A stretch of 64,000 nucleotides of DNA from Pseudidiomarina indica (GCF_900104245.1 NZ_FMXN01000006.1:1-64000), one strand, 5' to 3'. Positions 28,101 to 38,800 are shown, numbered from the stretch's first letter. Program-made: numbers and translations. Notes: generated by a model not told the origin, from the letters alone.

Positions 28101-29039
28101 GTGCTCAATGGTCAGCGGGTTCGAATTCACGCGCCAACCATCTGCATACGGGCGTAACTTGAGTTCTCCGTGGGGAATGCGAAGTTGATGGCGTTGCTCA
28201 CCGACCCGCCACTGTAACTTTTGTTCCCCCAATTGCAGTAACCCATCGGTAAACTGGTTTTGTTCAAAGTTCAACCACATGTTGTAATTAAAGGTGGCCG
28301 CTTGAATCTGTGTATCAATAATTTGTTGCTGCACCCAAGGCGTGATATCCAGCTGATTAGCCGCCACATACACTTGGCCGCTCAATGCATGCAGTTCTGA
28401 GCCATGCATATCAATCATCACGTCCAGCGTGTTTTCGGTCACCTCAGAAAAGGCCAGCTTCCCGACCCCATAATGGCGCTGACCTTGGTTGGCCCACCGC
28501 AATTCTTGAATATCGATGGTACGCATCACGCCCATCAAATTCACCAGCTCAACAGAACTCTCACGCACCTCAATATTGTCTAATTGATCCAGCAGCAAAT
28601 TGCCTAAATTAGTCGATAATTGAAGAGGTTGGGAGCTACTTTTACCGTAACTGTCGCGTAAGTCATAGTGCAATCGCATGCCATTTAACTGCACCTGCGC
28701 TAACTGCACATTGAACGCCCGCGCACTGCCCCAAAAATCAATCACCACCCGTGCTTCATCAATTTCGACCCGAGTCGCTTGTTCATCATCGGTCAGTAAC
28801 ACGAATTGATGGAGAATTAGTTCAGGTCCGCTACGACTCCAGTCAGCGCTGATTTGTGCTAACTGCACATCAAGTGCGTATTGGTTTGCTAGAAATTGCT
28901 CGACGTGTTCGGTCACATCGGGTAATTGGGGCAGGAGGTAACGCAACGCGCTCAACAATAAGGCGAATAAGACCAAGGCTGTGGCCAAGGTATAGAGCAA
29001 TGAGCGCCAGAGCCAGCGCACCGCGTTGCGAAGTGCCAT
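25134..29039 (-). CDS. yhdP: AsmA-like envelope protein YhdP
   Basis: YhdP is a giant AsmA-like protein spanning the envelope and implicated in phospholipid transport to the outer membrane, together with TamB and YdbH. It has 1301 residues with one N-terminal transmembrane helix (about 9-33) and a long beta-rich periplasmic body, typical of repeating beta-groove folds. The C-terminus resembles AsmA (LTTRELAYDLQFVPKVTSSLPV) and ends in a short acidic tail. The start shares one base with the rng stop (TAATG). Length and context match E. coli YhdP (1266 residues). Confidence 0.93.
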   Translation of the reverse strand: MALRNAVRWLWRSLLYTLATALVLFALLLSALRYLLPQLPDVTEHVEQFLANQYALDVQLAQISADWSRSGPELILHQFVLLTDDEQATRVEIDEARVVIDFWGSARAFNVQLAQVQLNGMRLHYDLRDSYGKSSSQPLQLSTNLGNLLLDQLDNIEVRESSVELVNLMGVMRTIDIQELRWANQGQRHYGVGKLAFSEVTENTLDVMIDMHGSELHALSGQVYVAANQLDITPWVQQQIIDTQIQAATFNYNMWLNFEQNQFTDGLLQLGEQKLQWRVGEQRHQLRIPHGELKLRPYADGWRVNSNPLTIEHNDRSWVLPTFSWEDTPTTTAMSLEGMPLAPLVELLNLLGSQGAKVVEQFSERDTQGVLDLAYYHHVEQGARWYAAGENLSWGEFAGVPGLSNVNLKVHGRDQQMVWQLYGTDAAFRSDALDEDDAWPIDQLTVAGTFSWSADSWRLQIAPDSEIRLPGLPIGVAATITPSSESVHIDALARSLNEVPISADVLRRHLPIVMGDSLHDYLSMAIQDGYATDLAMVWRGALEDFPYHNNEGLFEARARISGLLYKFQPDWRPVYDANAIVNFRNERMHITATDGLIGLIDVARADVVIPDLVAGDDARLDITASIAGNANELKPVFDDSPLAGSLGGTLAEVQLSGPVTGYLELMIPLTNSPDVVAKGYADLAGAEIYVRSLKETFTQVDGRIHYHNDVITAPTLTMNWRDFPLAAELSTQQREQDYFVAMQVDGRWQLDEFAPLLMGTMPWQADFNLSLPNEGGYSFRWYQSASLNDVSAHLPAPLGKEQGVAQELELTVSGDPDSVLVNAEIGEYGLLELQLNGDLSELQSGYARIGQLQQPTLGLNRGRHAPLFNVEIGLETGVIDDWLAVMTQLNRWLPEGAGESDVARVLRPDLIQFESQQLRWLDMPFDGVQIVAHPEQDDWQLRVEAEQVLADVYWRQKNAEQAAQIQIDAEYIDIPRIEWQQHDSAAVAAEDATPTWLPSNFAGLPELLLDCKRCRYDHYELGEVSIHLRGEEHQLELAKLTAHYRGHQLDAKGHWLLETAEQYPQTRLFGRFESSNFGEFLDSYDITSMVRDSSATIDFDLHYMAAPHQLELDTLNGSVTWALGQGYLNDVSDRGARLFSLLSLDSILRKLRFDFRDVFANGLFYTNFSGEFEVADGVVMTQNTQLNGSAGDMEVKGSANLTTRELAYDLQFVPKVTSSLPVIFAWMINPPSGLAALVIDRMLHDAKVISRLEYRISGTMDDPVIEEVARDSRAAPIPAEELNHVESDNPAGAIDRPATHQ

Positions 29040-30508
29040 TACATCATAACCACATCAAATTGTTCTTGGTTATACATGGGCTCAGAGAACACTCGAACTT
29101 GCTTGCCGATAAACACCTCCAACTCTGCTAATGCATGGGACTCTTCATTCAATAGCATCTCGGCAACCGCCGGTGAAACATACACCATAAAATGATCCGC
29201 CGCGTAAGCACGATTCACTCGTACAATTTCACGCATCACTTCATAACAGACGGTCTCAGCAGTTTTGAGGAAGCCTCTACCGGCACACACGGGGCATTCG
29301 GAACAAAGCACATGTTCCAAACTTTCACGGGTGCGCTTACGGGTCATTTCAACCAAGCCTAACGACGTAAATCCATTAATGGAGGTTTTTGCCCGATCCT
29401 TTGCCAATGCCTGTTCTAAACTGTGCAGCACACGCCGCCGGTGGTCAGGATTCTGCATATCGATAAAGTCGATAATGATGATCCCACCTAAATTCCGCAA
29501 GCGAAGTTGTCTGGCAATGGCTTGGGTTGCTTCAATATTGGTATTAAAAATAGTTTCTTCTAAATTACGATGCCCGACAAAGCCACCAGTGTTGATATCG
29601 ATGGTGGTCATGGCTTCGGTTTGATCAATAATGATGGAACCACCCGATTTCAGTTCAACTTTGCGATCAAGGGCACGTTGCACTTCGTTTTCGACGTCAA
29701 ACAAATCAAAAATAGGTCGCTCGCCCGCGTAATACTCCAAGACAGGTCCAAGCTCTGGAATAAATTCTTTCACGAACTCTTTGAGCAAATCAAACGTAAC
29801 CCGTGAATCCACTCGAATTCGCTCAATTTCATCCCCAACAAAGTCTCGTAAAATCCGACAGGATAAGTTGAGATCTTCATAAACCAAGCCAATTTTACGC
29901 ATACTCTTGCGGCGCTTCTGGATCATGTCCCATAAGCGGCGTAAAAACTTGGCGTCGCGCTGCAGTTCATCATCACTCGCACCTTCTGCTGCGGTTCGGA
30001 CAATAAACCCACCTTCGTCATCACAATAAGGCTCGGCGGCACGCTTTAACCGAAGGCGCTCTTGCTCGTCTTCAATGCGCTGGGAAATTCCCACGTGTGG
30101 GGACTGCGGCATGAGCACCATATAACGAGAAGGAATGGTGATATCCGTGGTCAGTCGTGCTCCTTTAGTTCCTAACGGATCTTTGACCACCTGCACCAGA
30201 ATGTGTTGTCCCGGTCGTACCAACTGGCCGATGTCTGCAACAGGCATGGTGCCACGCACGAGCCCCTCTGCTTGCTCAATTTGATTTACAATATCGGACG
30301 CGTGCAAGAATGCCGCTTTATCCAATCCGATATCAACAAACGCTGCTTGCATGCCAGGTAGCACGCGCGAAACTTTACCGACGTAAATATTACCCACCAG
30401 GCCACGCTTCGCTTGGCGTTCAATGTGAACTTCTTGCAGGATGCCATTCTCAATTAATGCCACCCGAGTTTCAGTTGGGGTGACGTTCATTAAAATTTCT
30501 GTACTCAT
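29039..30508 (-). CDS. rng: Ribonuclease G
   Basis: RNase G is an endoribonuclease that processes the 5' end of 16S rRNA and degrades some mRNAs. The 489 residues contain the S1 domain at the N-terminus (KRGLVGNIYVGKVSRVLPGMQAAFVDIG), the catalytic DNase I-like core (TMTTIDINTGGFVGHRN and IIIDFIDM, with the metal-binding Asp residues) and the zinc-link Cys pair (CSECPVCAGRG). There is no long C-terminal scaffold, which separates it from RNase E. Its ATG overlaps the original maf stop by 4 bases (ATGA). Confidence 0.97.
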   Translation of the reverse strand: MSTEILMNVTPTETRVALIENGILQEVHIERQAKRGLVGNIYVGKVSRVLPGMQAAFVDIGLDKAAFLHASDIVNQIEQAEGLVRGTMPVADIGQLVRPGQHILVQVVKDPLGTKGARLTTDITIPSRYMVLMPQSPHVGISQRIEDEQERLRLKRAAEPYCDDEGGFIVRTAAEGASDDELQRDAKFLRRLWDMIQKRRKSMRKIGLVYEDLNLSCRILRDFVGDEIERIRVDSRVTFDLLKEFVKEFIPELGPVLEYYAGERPIFDLFDVENEVQRALDRKVELKSGGSIIIDQTEAMTTIDINTGGFVGHRNLEETIFNTNIEATQAIARQLRLRNLGGIIIIDFIDMQNPDHRRRVLHSLEQALAKDRAKTSINGFTSLGLVEMTRKRTRESLEHVLCSECPVCAGRGFLKTAETVCYEVMREIVRVNRAYAADHFMVYVSPAVAEMLLNEESHALAELEVFIGKQVRVFSEPMYNQEQFDVVMM

Positions 30509-30778
30509 GCATCCCCCTCAATGAATTGAATTAACTGCTCGGTTTCGTAGACAGGAAGCCCCACCACGGCCCAGTACTGTGCTGTTTGGCGTAACCATTG
30601 CGGCGCCTGCTCGGGCTTTACTTAATGCCAACCGACGCACATAGTCGTCCGCAGTTTCTGCAGGGAGACGTTGTTCTGGGACATTGGGGTGCACCACGTT
30701 GAATGGGCGATCAAGTAGCTGTAGCAATTCAAAACGGCGTGGTGAGCCCGAAGCCAACACCAACTCACTCACGGACAA
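30505..30778 (-). pseudogene. maf: Maf nucleotide pyrophosphatase remnant with internal deletion
   Basis: Maf/YhdE proteins hydrolyse dTTP, UTP and modified nucleotides and normally have about 195 residues. Here the first 69 residues are normal (LVLASGSPRRFELLQLL, then VRRLALSKARAGAA and STVLG), but the frame then leaves the family after VLG and stops at 30518. One frame over, the last 23 residues of Maf are present (AVVGLPVYETEQLIQFIEG), ending in a TGA that overlaps the rng ATG. About 100 internal codons are gone, including the catalytic Asp of the usual LGADT. The break lies at about 30567-30576. The gene overlaps mreD by 14 bases as an intact maf would. A functional product is very unlikely. 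Confidence 0.88.
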
Positions 30779-31250
30779 GGTAATGCCTCCGGTATTTACG
30801 TAAAATCAAAAACACCCACGGCCAAGCAATTGCTGACGAAATCACGGGGTAAAGGTACGCAAGATTAAAAACGGCATCATTTAAAATGTGCTCAAGTTCG
30901 TACACAATCACCCGCTTGACTAGAATAAGCAAGGCAACAATGACGCTTTGCTGCGTGAATGAGTAGTTGCGAATGCGCTGAAAGTGTCGAATTGCAGGGT
31001 ACGCCATCACCAATAAAGCGGTGGCATAAATACCAAAGACCGTCCCCATCAAAATATCGGCCACTAACCCTAAAATCAGCACACTGCCGATTCCCACTCG
31101 ATGCGGAAGCGCTATCACCCAATACAAAATAACCAGACTGAGCCAATCGGGACGCCATGCTTCTAAAAACACCGGCATCGGCATGACCATTAAAATCAGC
31201 GCGACTAGATAGCTAATTAATAACGGGATCAACCCAGATTTAATCCACAT
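30765..31250 (-). CDS. mreD: Rod-shape determining protein MreD
   Basis: MreD is the integral membrane partner of MreC in the elongasome that builds the lateral wall. From the ATG at 31250 it has 161 residues with about five hydrophobic segments and the family features MPMPVFLEAWRPDWLSLVILYW and GLVADILMGTVFGIYA. A longer frame to 31385 would read inside mreC and is rejected. It overlaps mreC by 11 bases and maf by 14. Confidence 0.94.
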   Translation of the reverse strand: MWIKSGLIPLLISYLVALILMVMPMPVFLEAWRPDWLSLVILYWVIALPHRVGIGSVLILGLVADILMGTVFGIYATALLVMAYPAIRHFQRIRNYSFTQQSVIVALLILVKRVIVYELEHILNDAVFNLAYLYPVISSAIAWPWVFLILRKYRRHYLVRE

Positions 31251-32112
31251 GCTCATCCACCACAATGTCATCAAATACGGGCTGCTCAATGGCGCTTGGT
31301 GGCCATAGCAGCAACACCGTTCGAATGCGATCCAGTTGGGCATACGGCCGTGCCGTGACCCGAGCATATTGATACCGCTCGTCACGGTTTACTTCGATGA
31401 CTTCTGCCACTGGGTAGCCTTCGGGAAACACACCACCCAGCCCCGAAGACATGAGTTTATCGCCCACTTCCAGTTCCGTTGAATGAGGGATATACAGCAA
31501 CTCCAGTCGTTGTAAATCACCAGTGCCTCGGGCCAATACCCGAATATCATTCCGCTCCGCCCGTAACGCCAGCGAATGACTTTGATCAGAAATCAATAAC
31601 ACCCGAGCCGTGGTTCGCCCCACACTGGAAATTTGCCCTAAAACCCCCCGGTTATCTAGCACCGGTTGGCCTTCATACACCCCGTTGGCGGAGCCTTTAT
31701 TAATCACCACTTGGTGGGAAAATGGGTCCGTGGCCACCGCCACAATTTCGGCAGCCATCCGGCGGCTTGCCTGACGCACATCCGACCCCAAGAGTTGCCG
31801 TAACCGAGCATTTTCATTCTCAAGGAAATTGAGCCGTTGCACGGCCATTTGCAATTCTTGCAGCTCTTGCCGTAAGGCTTCATTTTGCTCGCGTAACATG
31901 GACCGCGTGGTCGACAAATACACGAGTCGGTCAAGGGTCTGTTCGGGTAACACCGCAAGATATTGTACTGGCGTCACGAGGGTCGATAAAAACGAACGCA
32001 CCGGCTGCATGGTATTGAGCCGGTGGTCTAAAAACATCAGGGTAGCAGCGCATAACAGCGCTAGGACCAAACGAGTGAGTAGGGAGGGCCCTCGTTCAAA
32101 CAACGATTTCAT
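31240..32112 (-). CDS. mreC: Rod-shape determining protein MreC
   Basis: MreC is a bitopic membrane protein that links MreB filaments with periplasmic wall synthases. There is an N-terminal helix (about 12-30: LVLALLCAATLMFLDHRL is its core), a coiled coil (about 65-105), then the beta-domain with VINKGSANGVYEGQPVLDNRGVLGQ split over the usual MreC pattern and LMSSGLGGVFPEGYPVAEV. The 290 residues are typical. It starts 8 bases after mreB. Confidence 0.95.
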   Translation of the reverse strand: MKSLFERGPSLLTRLVLALLCAATLMFLDHRLNTMQPVRSFLSTLVTPVQYLAVLPEQTLDRLVYLSTTRSMLREQNEALRQELQELQMAVQRLNFLENENARLRQLLGSDVRQASRRMAAEIVAVATDPFSHQVVINKGSANGVYEGQPVLDNRGVLGQISSVGRTTARVLLISDQSHSLALRAERNDIRVLARGTGDLQRLELLYIPHSTELEVGDKLMSSGLGGVFPEGYPVAEVIEVNRDERYQYARVTARPYAQLDRIRTVLLLWPPSAIEQPVFDDIVVDEHVD

Positions 32113-32120
32113 AGGCCCTC

Positions 32121-33215
<1,095 letters not shown>

Positions 33216-33292
33216 TTATCAAGCTGCCATGCTGCGAGCAAGCGTCATTGCATGGCTTTTAACCTAGCTTTACTTGCGCTATTAACCCTGAA

Positions 33293-33796
33293 TTAATTCG
33301 TACATTGGCCTTGACGAATATAGCCTTGACTCTGAATACAAATATAGCGGGAGTTAACCCCTTGAATCTCTATCTCTATTGGCGCATTGCCACACCATTC
33401 TGGAGTGCTGGCATGGGCCGTTGATACCGGACAGCCTAAACTATTGAAACGAATTCCATTACTCGCATTAGGTAAACTTGACGCCACATTTACTGCAAGT
33501 GCACTGGGAATCGTCAAAACTCGTTCGGCGACAACTACCGCACCACAATCAACGGGGGTTACTGTTGTTGCAGAAAAGTTAACTCCGTAGCAGTCTTGAA
33601 TTGTATCCTGCATTGCGCGCTGCTGTTGCAAGCGCAACAGACTCATCAGCTGCCCTTGATAAGTCACCTCTTCAACCCCTGCTTTACCAAACATACGAGG
33701 CCCTGCGGTAGCGGCTAAAATCCCTACCAACACGATAACAATAATTAACTCAACCAGCGTCAAACCTCGTTGCCGCATAGGTCTTAAGCTTGTCAT
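33293..33796 (-). CDS. mshC: MSHA minor pilin MshC-like prepilin
   Basis: This type IV prepilin has a short basic leader cleaved after Gly (RQRG^LTLVELIIVIVLVGIL), a Glu at mature position 5 and a hydrophobic alpha1. The following 'QLMSLLRLQQQRAM' and a C-terminal disulphide-type Cys pair with IQSQGYI fit MshC better than MshA or MshB. Its 167 residues are the right size. It lies between mreB and mshD, but on the strand opposite to mshD. Normally mshC stands between mshA and mshD on the same strand, so it appears displaced. The symbol rests on sequence style and neighbourhood. Confidence 0.72.
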   Translation of the reverse strand: MTSLRPMRQRGLTLVELIIVIVLVGILAATAGPRMFGKAGVEEVTYQGQLMSLLRLQQQRAMQDTIQDCYGVNFSATTVTPVDCGAVVVAERVLTIPSALAVNVASSLPNASNGIRFNSLGCPVSTAHASTPEWCGNAPIEIEIQGVNSRYICIQSQGYIRQGQCTN

Positions 33797-33861
33797 AGAT
33801 GGTTCACCTTAGTGCTGCTCGTAGCTGATAAATACCGCACCACGTATTTTACCGAATTTCT

Positions 33862-33872
33862 AGTATGTAGTG
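33862..33872 (+). repeat. Left arm of an 11-bp inverted repeat flanking mshDOPQ
   Basis: The sequence AGTATGTAGTG here recurs as its exact reverse complement at 40499-40509. The two arms lie in the non-coding DNA at either end of the reversed mshD-O-P-Q block. The match does not extend beyond 11 bp, so chance cannot be excluded. Confidence 0.45.
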
Positions 33873-33963
33873 TAAACTAAAAAACCACAGTATGAAGAAC
33901 AATATATAAACATCGGTATAAAAAACAGGTAATCTAGACCAATCGATATTAACGGGGATCTGC

Positions 33964-34521
33964 ATGCGCACTTTTGGCGTTACTCCACGCACCAATAAAG
34001 GTTTTACATTAGTCGAGCTCATTATTGGGATCGTAGTGCTCAGCTTGTCCGTGGTGATGCTTGCTGTGCTGATTTTCCCGCAGGCGCAACGCAGTGCCGA
34101 ACCCTTGTTACAAACTCGGGCAGCCGGACTAGGCCAAGCCCTCCTCAACGAAATCATGAGTAAAAGTTTTGATGAAAACAGCGACCGCAGCAGTGGTATC
34201 GAGCGCTGTAGCGTTGAAGCTGCTGCTCCTCCTTGTACGCTACCTGCTAATCTCGGCGACGATGGTGAGGTACGAAGCGATTTCAACGATGTCGACGACT
34301 ACCGCGGTTTAACATCATCAAGTACCAATTTAACCGACGTCTTCGGAGCCGATATCGCTGCTCGCTACAACGGCTTTGATTACGAAATTCAAGTGTCCTA
34401 TTACGACCCAAACTCGGGTGCCGATCAGGCCAATATCACCCGCTATAAACTAATAACCATAACCATCACCACCAGCTTAGGACAAAACTTTGAATTTAGC
34501 GCCGTGCGAGGAAATTTTTGA
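33964..34521 (+). CDS. mshD: MSHA minor pilin MshD
   Basis: MshD is a minor prepilin of the mannose-sensitive haemagglutinin pilus. The leader (NKG^FTLVELIIGIVVLSLSVVML) is followed by PQAQRSAEPLLQTRAAGLGQALLNEI, a stretch typical of MshD, which resembles PilV-like prepilins. The 185 residues and the N-terminal ATG with GGGGAT upstream are convincing. It is the first gene of a rightward mshD-O-P-Q unit. The 167-base AT-rich gap to mshC must supply its promoter, and a TATAAA at about 33917 is a candidate -10. Confidence 0.9.
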   Translation: MRTFGVTPRTNKGFTLVELIIGIVVLSLSVVMLAVLIFPQAQRSAEPLLQTRAAGLGQALLNEIMSKSFDENSDRSSGIERCSVEAAAPPCTLPANLGDDGEVRSDFNDVDDYRGLTSSSTNLTDVFGADIAARYNGFDYEIQVSYYDPNSGADQANITRYKLITITITTSLGQNFEFSAVRGNF

Positions 34522-35399
34522 TGAATAACTTGCGGCACACGTTAAGCCCACTGCCCCGCTCTAACCTTCAACGTGGCTTTACCTTAATCGAACTGATCGT
34601 CGTTATCGTTATTTTAGGTATTCTTGGCGGTTATGTGTTCTCGTACGTTGGTTTTGGGGCGCAAATCTACGTCGATACTACTGCTCGCGAGCAGCTGATG
34701 TCGCAATCAAGATTTGCTGTAGAACGCCTCACCCGAGAAATTCGTAATGCCGTGCCACGCAGTGTCCGCGTAGCCGCTGATAACAGCTGTATTGAATTTA
34801 TGCCGATTCTTGCTAGCAGCCAATATCTGCAAGTACCACGACAAGGACCTAGCGCCAGCGACCCGCTGTTAGTTATCGAGCCGCGAGCGGATCAAGGCGT
34901 CAATTTGATCGGCCAATACCTGCTGATTTATGCATCGACACCCAATTTTATCTACAACCCGACGCAAACCGAGCGACGCAAGATTATTGACGCTATCGTC
35001 AGCACCGGCGATGATCATGTGGTTGAAATAGCGTACACCGATAGCATCAGTTACTTTACCGGTAACAGCCCCGCACAGCGTTATTTTATCGGAGGCCAGC
35101 CCATCAGTTGGTGCTATCAACAAGCTACGGGCCAACTCTGGCGTTATACCGGCTATGGGCTCAATGCCAACGCATCAACCCTAGCCCAACTGCAACGTGC
35201 GCTTACCACTAGCGCCGAAGTGATGGCTGAAAATCTCACCAACGATTTAACCTTAACCACACCTGAGCGGCCCTTTATAGTGGACGATGCCACCTTGGTC
35301 AGGAATAGTTTAGTGCATCTAGATTTACGCTTTGCCCGCGCCGCTGACACAGAGCGCCTACAACTATTGCAGGAGGTTCATGTTCCTAATGTGCCATAA
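34521..35399 (+). CDS. mshO: MSHA minor pilin MshO
   Basis: MshO is a PilW-like minor prepilin. It has a prepilin leader (LQRG^FTLIELIVVIVILGILGGYVFSY) and a long soluble domain with an early 'SRFAVERLTREIRNAVPRS' typical of MshO and GspJ/PilW proteins. The ATG at 34521 shares a base with the mshD stop (TGATG), and an in-frame TTG just before it is not needed. The 292 residues match the family. Confidence 0.9.
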   Translation: MNNLRHTLSPLPRSNLQRGFTLIELIVVIVILGILGGYVFSYVGFGAQIYVDTTAREQLMSQSRFAVERLTREIRNAVPRSVRVAADNSCIEFMPILASSQYLQVPRQGPSASDPLLVIEPRADQGVNLIGQYLLIYASTPNFIYNPTQTERRKIIDAIVSTGDDHVVEIAYTDSISYFTGNSPAQRYFIGGQPISWCYQQATGQLWRYTGYGLNANASTLAQLQRALTTSAEVMAENLTNDLTLTTPERPFIVDDATLVRNSLVHLDLRFARAADTERLQLLQEVHVPNVP

Positions 35400-35868
35400 G
35401 CCCCTCCAGTACCACCGTAGTCGTGGCGCTGCCCTGCCGGTAGCGATTTTTATCATCGTGGTGATGGCCCTGCTCGGGGCGGCCATGGTCAGAGTTATTG
35501 GCGATGCGACCCAAGGCGTCGTCAGCGATGTGATTGGCGCTCGCGCCAACAACGCAGCTCGCTCCGGCGCTGAAATATTTTTGGTAGCACTGTTTGAGAA
35601 CGAAGGCATGGTAACCACAGGGCTCTGCGCTAACCGTAGTACCACCAGTACGTTCGACCCTACCGATAACGATAGCAGCCCTAACACTTATAACTTTGTT
35701 GAAGCGGGCTTACAAAACTGTACTGCCACTGTCTATTGTGATGTGGCTGAAATCACCAGCCCCGTTGTCGTCAACCATTATCGAATCGTCGCTCAAGGCA
35801 GCTGTGATGCCGGCGACATGATTTATTCACGCGAAATCATGCTGGAGGCAAGCAATGCGTCACTTTAA
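35380..35868 (+). CDS. mshP: MSHA biogenesis protein MshP
   Basis: MshP is a PilX-like pilus component. A basic N-terminus (YHRSRGAALPVAIFIIVVMALLGAAMVRV) provides one membrane helix, followed by a small Cys-containing domain. AGGAGG lies at 35371-35376. ATG 35380 is 3 nt from it and ATG 35389 is 12 nt away, so the exact start is ambiguous. The gene overlaps mshO by 20 bases and mshQ by 14. Confidence 0.85.
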   Translation: MFLMCHKPLQYHRSRGAALPVAIFIIVVMALLGAAMVRVIGDATQGVVSDVIGARANNAARSGAEIFLVALFENEGMVTTGLCANRSTTSTFDPTDNDSSPNTYNFVEAGLQNCTATVYCDVAEITSPVVVNHYRIVAQGSCDAGDMIYSREIMLEASNASL

Positions 35869-38800
35869 CAACCTTGCCCTACTGGTCATTGCGCTAGTTT
35901 TGTCGCTAGCGAGTGAGAGTGTTGCTGCCGCAACGTACAACTTAAAGCAAAATGTGCCGCCAGGCTGCACTCAGCAAGGGAATAACCCGGTATTTTGTAG
36001 CAATGGTTTGAATTTGAAGTGGAACGATATTATCGATGCGAGTCAGGTGTTGGTGATTAATGTTACGGGCGATGTGAATTTGCAAAATGCCCAAATCAAT
36101 GTGGGTAGCAATGCCGGGGTCACTATCAATGCCACGGGCAATATTACTACTGGCTCAGATTTCGCCATGCGAGGCTCGCTCAATGCCGATGGCAATGTTA
36201 GTTTTGGGAGTAGAAGCCAATTGGTCGGTAATGTCTCAGCCAGCCAAATTACGACTAACTCAAATGTCACCATCGACGGTTCAATCGATGCAGGGTCAGT
36301 AACACTTCGTTCCGGAAACAATATAAGTGGTAATGTTATGTCGAGCACCACGGTGAACACTGATTCAAATGTCACCATCGGGGGTTCGGTCTCCGGAACC
36401 GCGGTCATTCTCGGTTCACAGAACTCAGTCACGGGCCCTGTTACTGGCAGTTTATCCGTGTCATTACTGTCACCAGGGAGCCAATACGGTAACAATATCA
36501 TCTCTAACGGTCCGGTTTTTATTGGTAGCGGGAACCAAGTTAATGGCAACATCAGCGGTACTGACATCACAACTGATAGTCACGTTAATTTGACCGGTAA
36601 TATCACCGCCACGGGTATTTTTGATCTAGCCAGCGGCAGCCAAGTTACGGGCAATGTTAACGCGGGGAGTGTTCGCATTCGTGCATCGAATTCAGATATT
36701 ACTGGAGATGTTAGCTCAGCCGGCGATATTCTTATTGAGAGTGGCTCAGGGATTACCGGCAGTGCAGTGAGTGGTGACACCATCAAGATGTTAGATGCAA
36801 ATGCATACATTACTGGAGATGCGACAGCTACCAATGAAATCATCATTGGTTGGGCTGGAAGTATCGGTGGCGATGCGACAGCACCTCACATCCGAAACGA
36901 TAGCGGTAACAAAGACCCTGTTGGTGGCGGAGAGTATTGTGACTCCAGCAGCTCCCGTTTCCAAAACCATGCTTTCGCTTGTACCGCTGCTCCACCCGAT
37001 CCGGGTCCCGGCCCAGGACCTAGCCCAGGTGACCAATGCGAATTATTTAATGACCTTGCCGATTACGGTATTGTGGGCTCCAGTGGGTTTTATGCGGGCA
37101 ACAATTCTGAAATTAACAATAATAATATCGTAGGTAAAGGTAATACGCCGACGCCTATTGGCCTAGTTGCTACGATAGATTTAGATTTTCCGCCATTAAA
37201 CCCAGCAGTGTTTCCGAGCTTTAGCAGTCCTGGCACCGAACTAAAAAACGAAACTAACACGCCGCCGGGCACCTATGGCACCATCTTTACTGATAAAAAT
37301 AATGGGTTTTCATCAACCTCCGGTGGTGGTACCTATTACATAGACACGATACGTTTTTCAACGAACAATAATACGCTAGAACTCGGCCCTGGTGATTATT
37401 TCGTCAAAAACATGATTTTAGGAAACAACTCCAGCATCAATATTTCACCTGCTGGCTTGGTTCGCATCTATGTTTTGAACGGCATTACAGGCGGTAATGA
37501 TATCTCCTTTAATACCAATGGCTCGGTGGGTAATTTAGTGGTCTATTTGTATGAAGGTGCCGACTTCACCGTAGGTAACTATTGTAATGGTGGCAATAAC
37601 TGCCCAAAGTTTACCTTTAACGGCCTGATTTACAGCCCTTATGCCACCACCGACATCACCTTTGGCAACAATACTAACTTTCAGGGCGGTGCTTTAACGC
37701 CTGGTAATATCACGTTTGGTAACAATACCGAGATTACTTACACCCCTGAGGTACAAGCAGCGGTGGTTGATGCGCTGGGTTGTGCACCAGTTGATGCTGA
37801 GGTTCATCATTATCGGCTGCTGCATACCACTGAAACCGTTGCTTGCTATGCGGCTGTGGTGCAAGTTCAAGCTTGTGCGGATGCAACCTGTAGCGCAACC
37901 TTTGATGATCCGGTGGGCATCACGGTGACGGCTGCGCTAGCCAATAGCAGTTGGCAAGGCGGTGACATCAGTAGCAGCAGCGGCACCAGCGCTAATCTTA
38001 ATTTTAGCAACGGTAGCGGCCTTGCCGGGTTACGCAACAGCAGCGGGGGTACGGCAGTCTTAACCCTCAGCAATGCGACGCCGACAGCGGTCGAAGCGAC
38101 CGAATGTTATGACCTATCAGGCACCACAGCCACCTCTTGTGAAGTGACCTTCAATTTGGCAGGGTTAGTTATCGTAGGCGCTGCTCCTGATCTGCCCTTG
38201 GCTACACAGATTGCCGGGGACGATTTCAATAGCGTCTTGCGTGCGGTGCGCACCAATACCACGACCGGTGCCTGTGAAGCCCGGCTAGAAGGGGCACAAA
38301 CCGTGAATTTAGGCATGGAATGCTTAAATCCGGGGGCATGCCAAGCTGGCCAATCCTACACCATCAATGGCACCGCCATCGGTCTCAATAACGCCGGCAA
38401 CGTGACTAATTATGAACCTGTTAATGTCACTTTTGACGCCAACGGTAATGCTCCTTTGGTGGCTAATAATTATTCCGATGTGGGCTTGCTACGGCTACAT
38501 GCCCAGATTGATTTGGCTGAAGGCGCAGAAAATCCACCTGCAGTACCCGACCCAGCCATGACCTTAACTGGGCAGAGCATGAATGATTTTGTGGTAAAAC
38601 CCTACCGGTTAGTCGCTGCGGCTATTGATGATGAGAGTAACTTTGTCATTGCCAGCGGCGCCGCCCCGCAGCCGGTATTTAAAGCTGCTGGCGAGCCGTT
38701 CAGTGTAATCGTACAAGGCCAGAACAGCGACGGGGCGGTAACGCCTAACTTTGGCAATGAGTTCCCCACTACCACCGTCACCGCAGGATTTCATTCCATG

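Noticed and set aside
36043-36570. A 175-codon open frame on the minus strand inside mshQ
   Set aside because: It is the antisense of the repetitive mshQ N-terminus; the repeats keep the opposite frame open by composition.
36180-36900. Possible CRISPR-like or tandem DNA repeats
   Set aside because: The repeats are within the mshQ coding frame, of uneven spacing and imperfect, reflecting protein repeats rather than an array.
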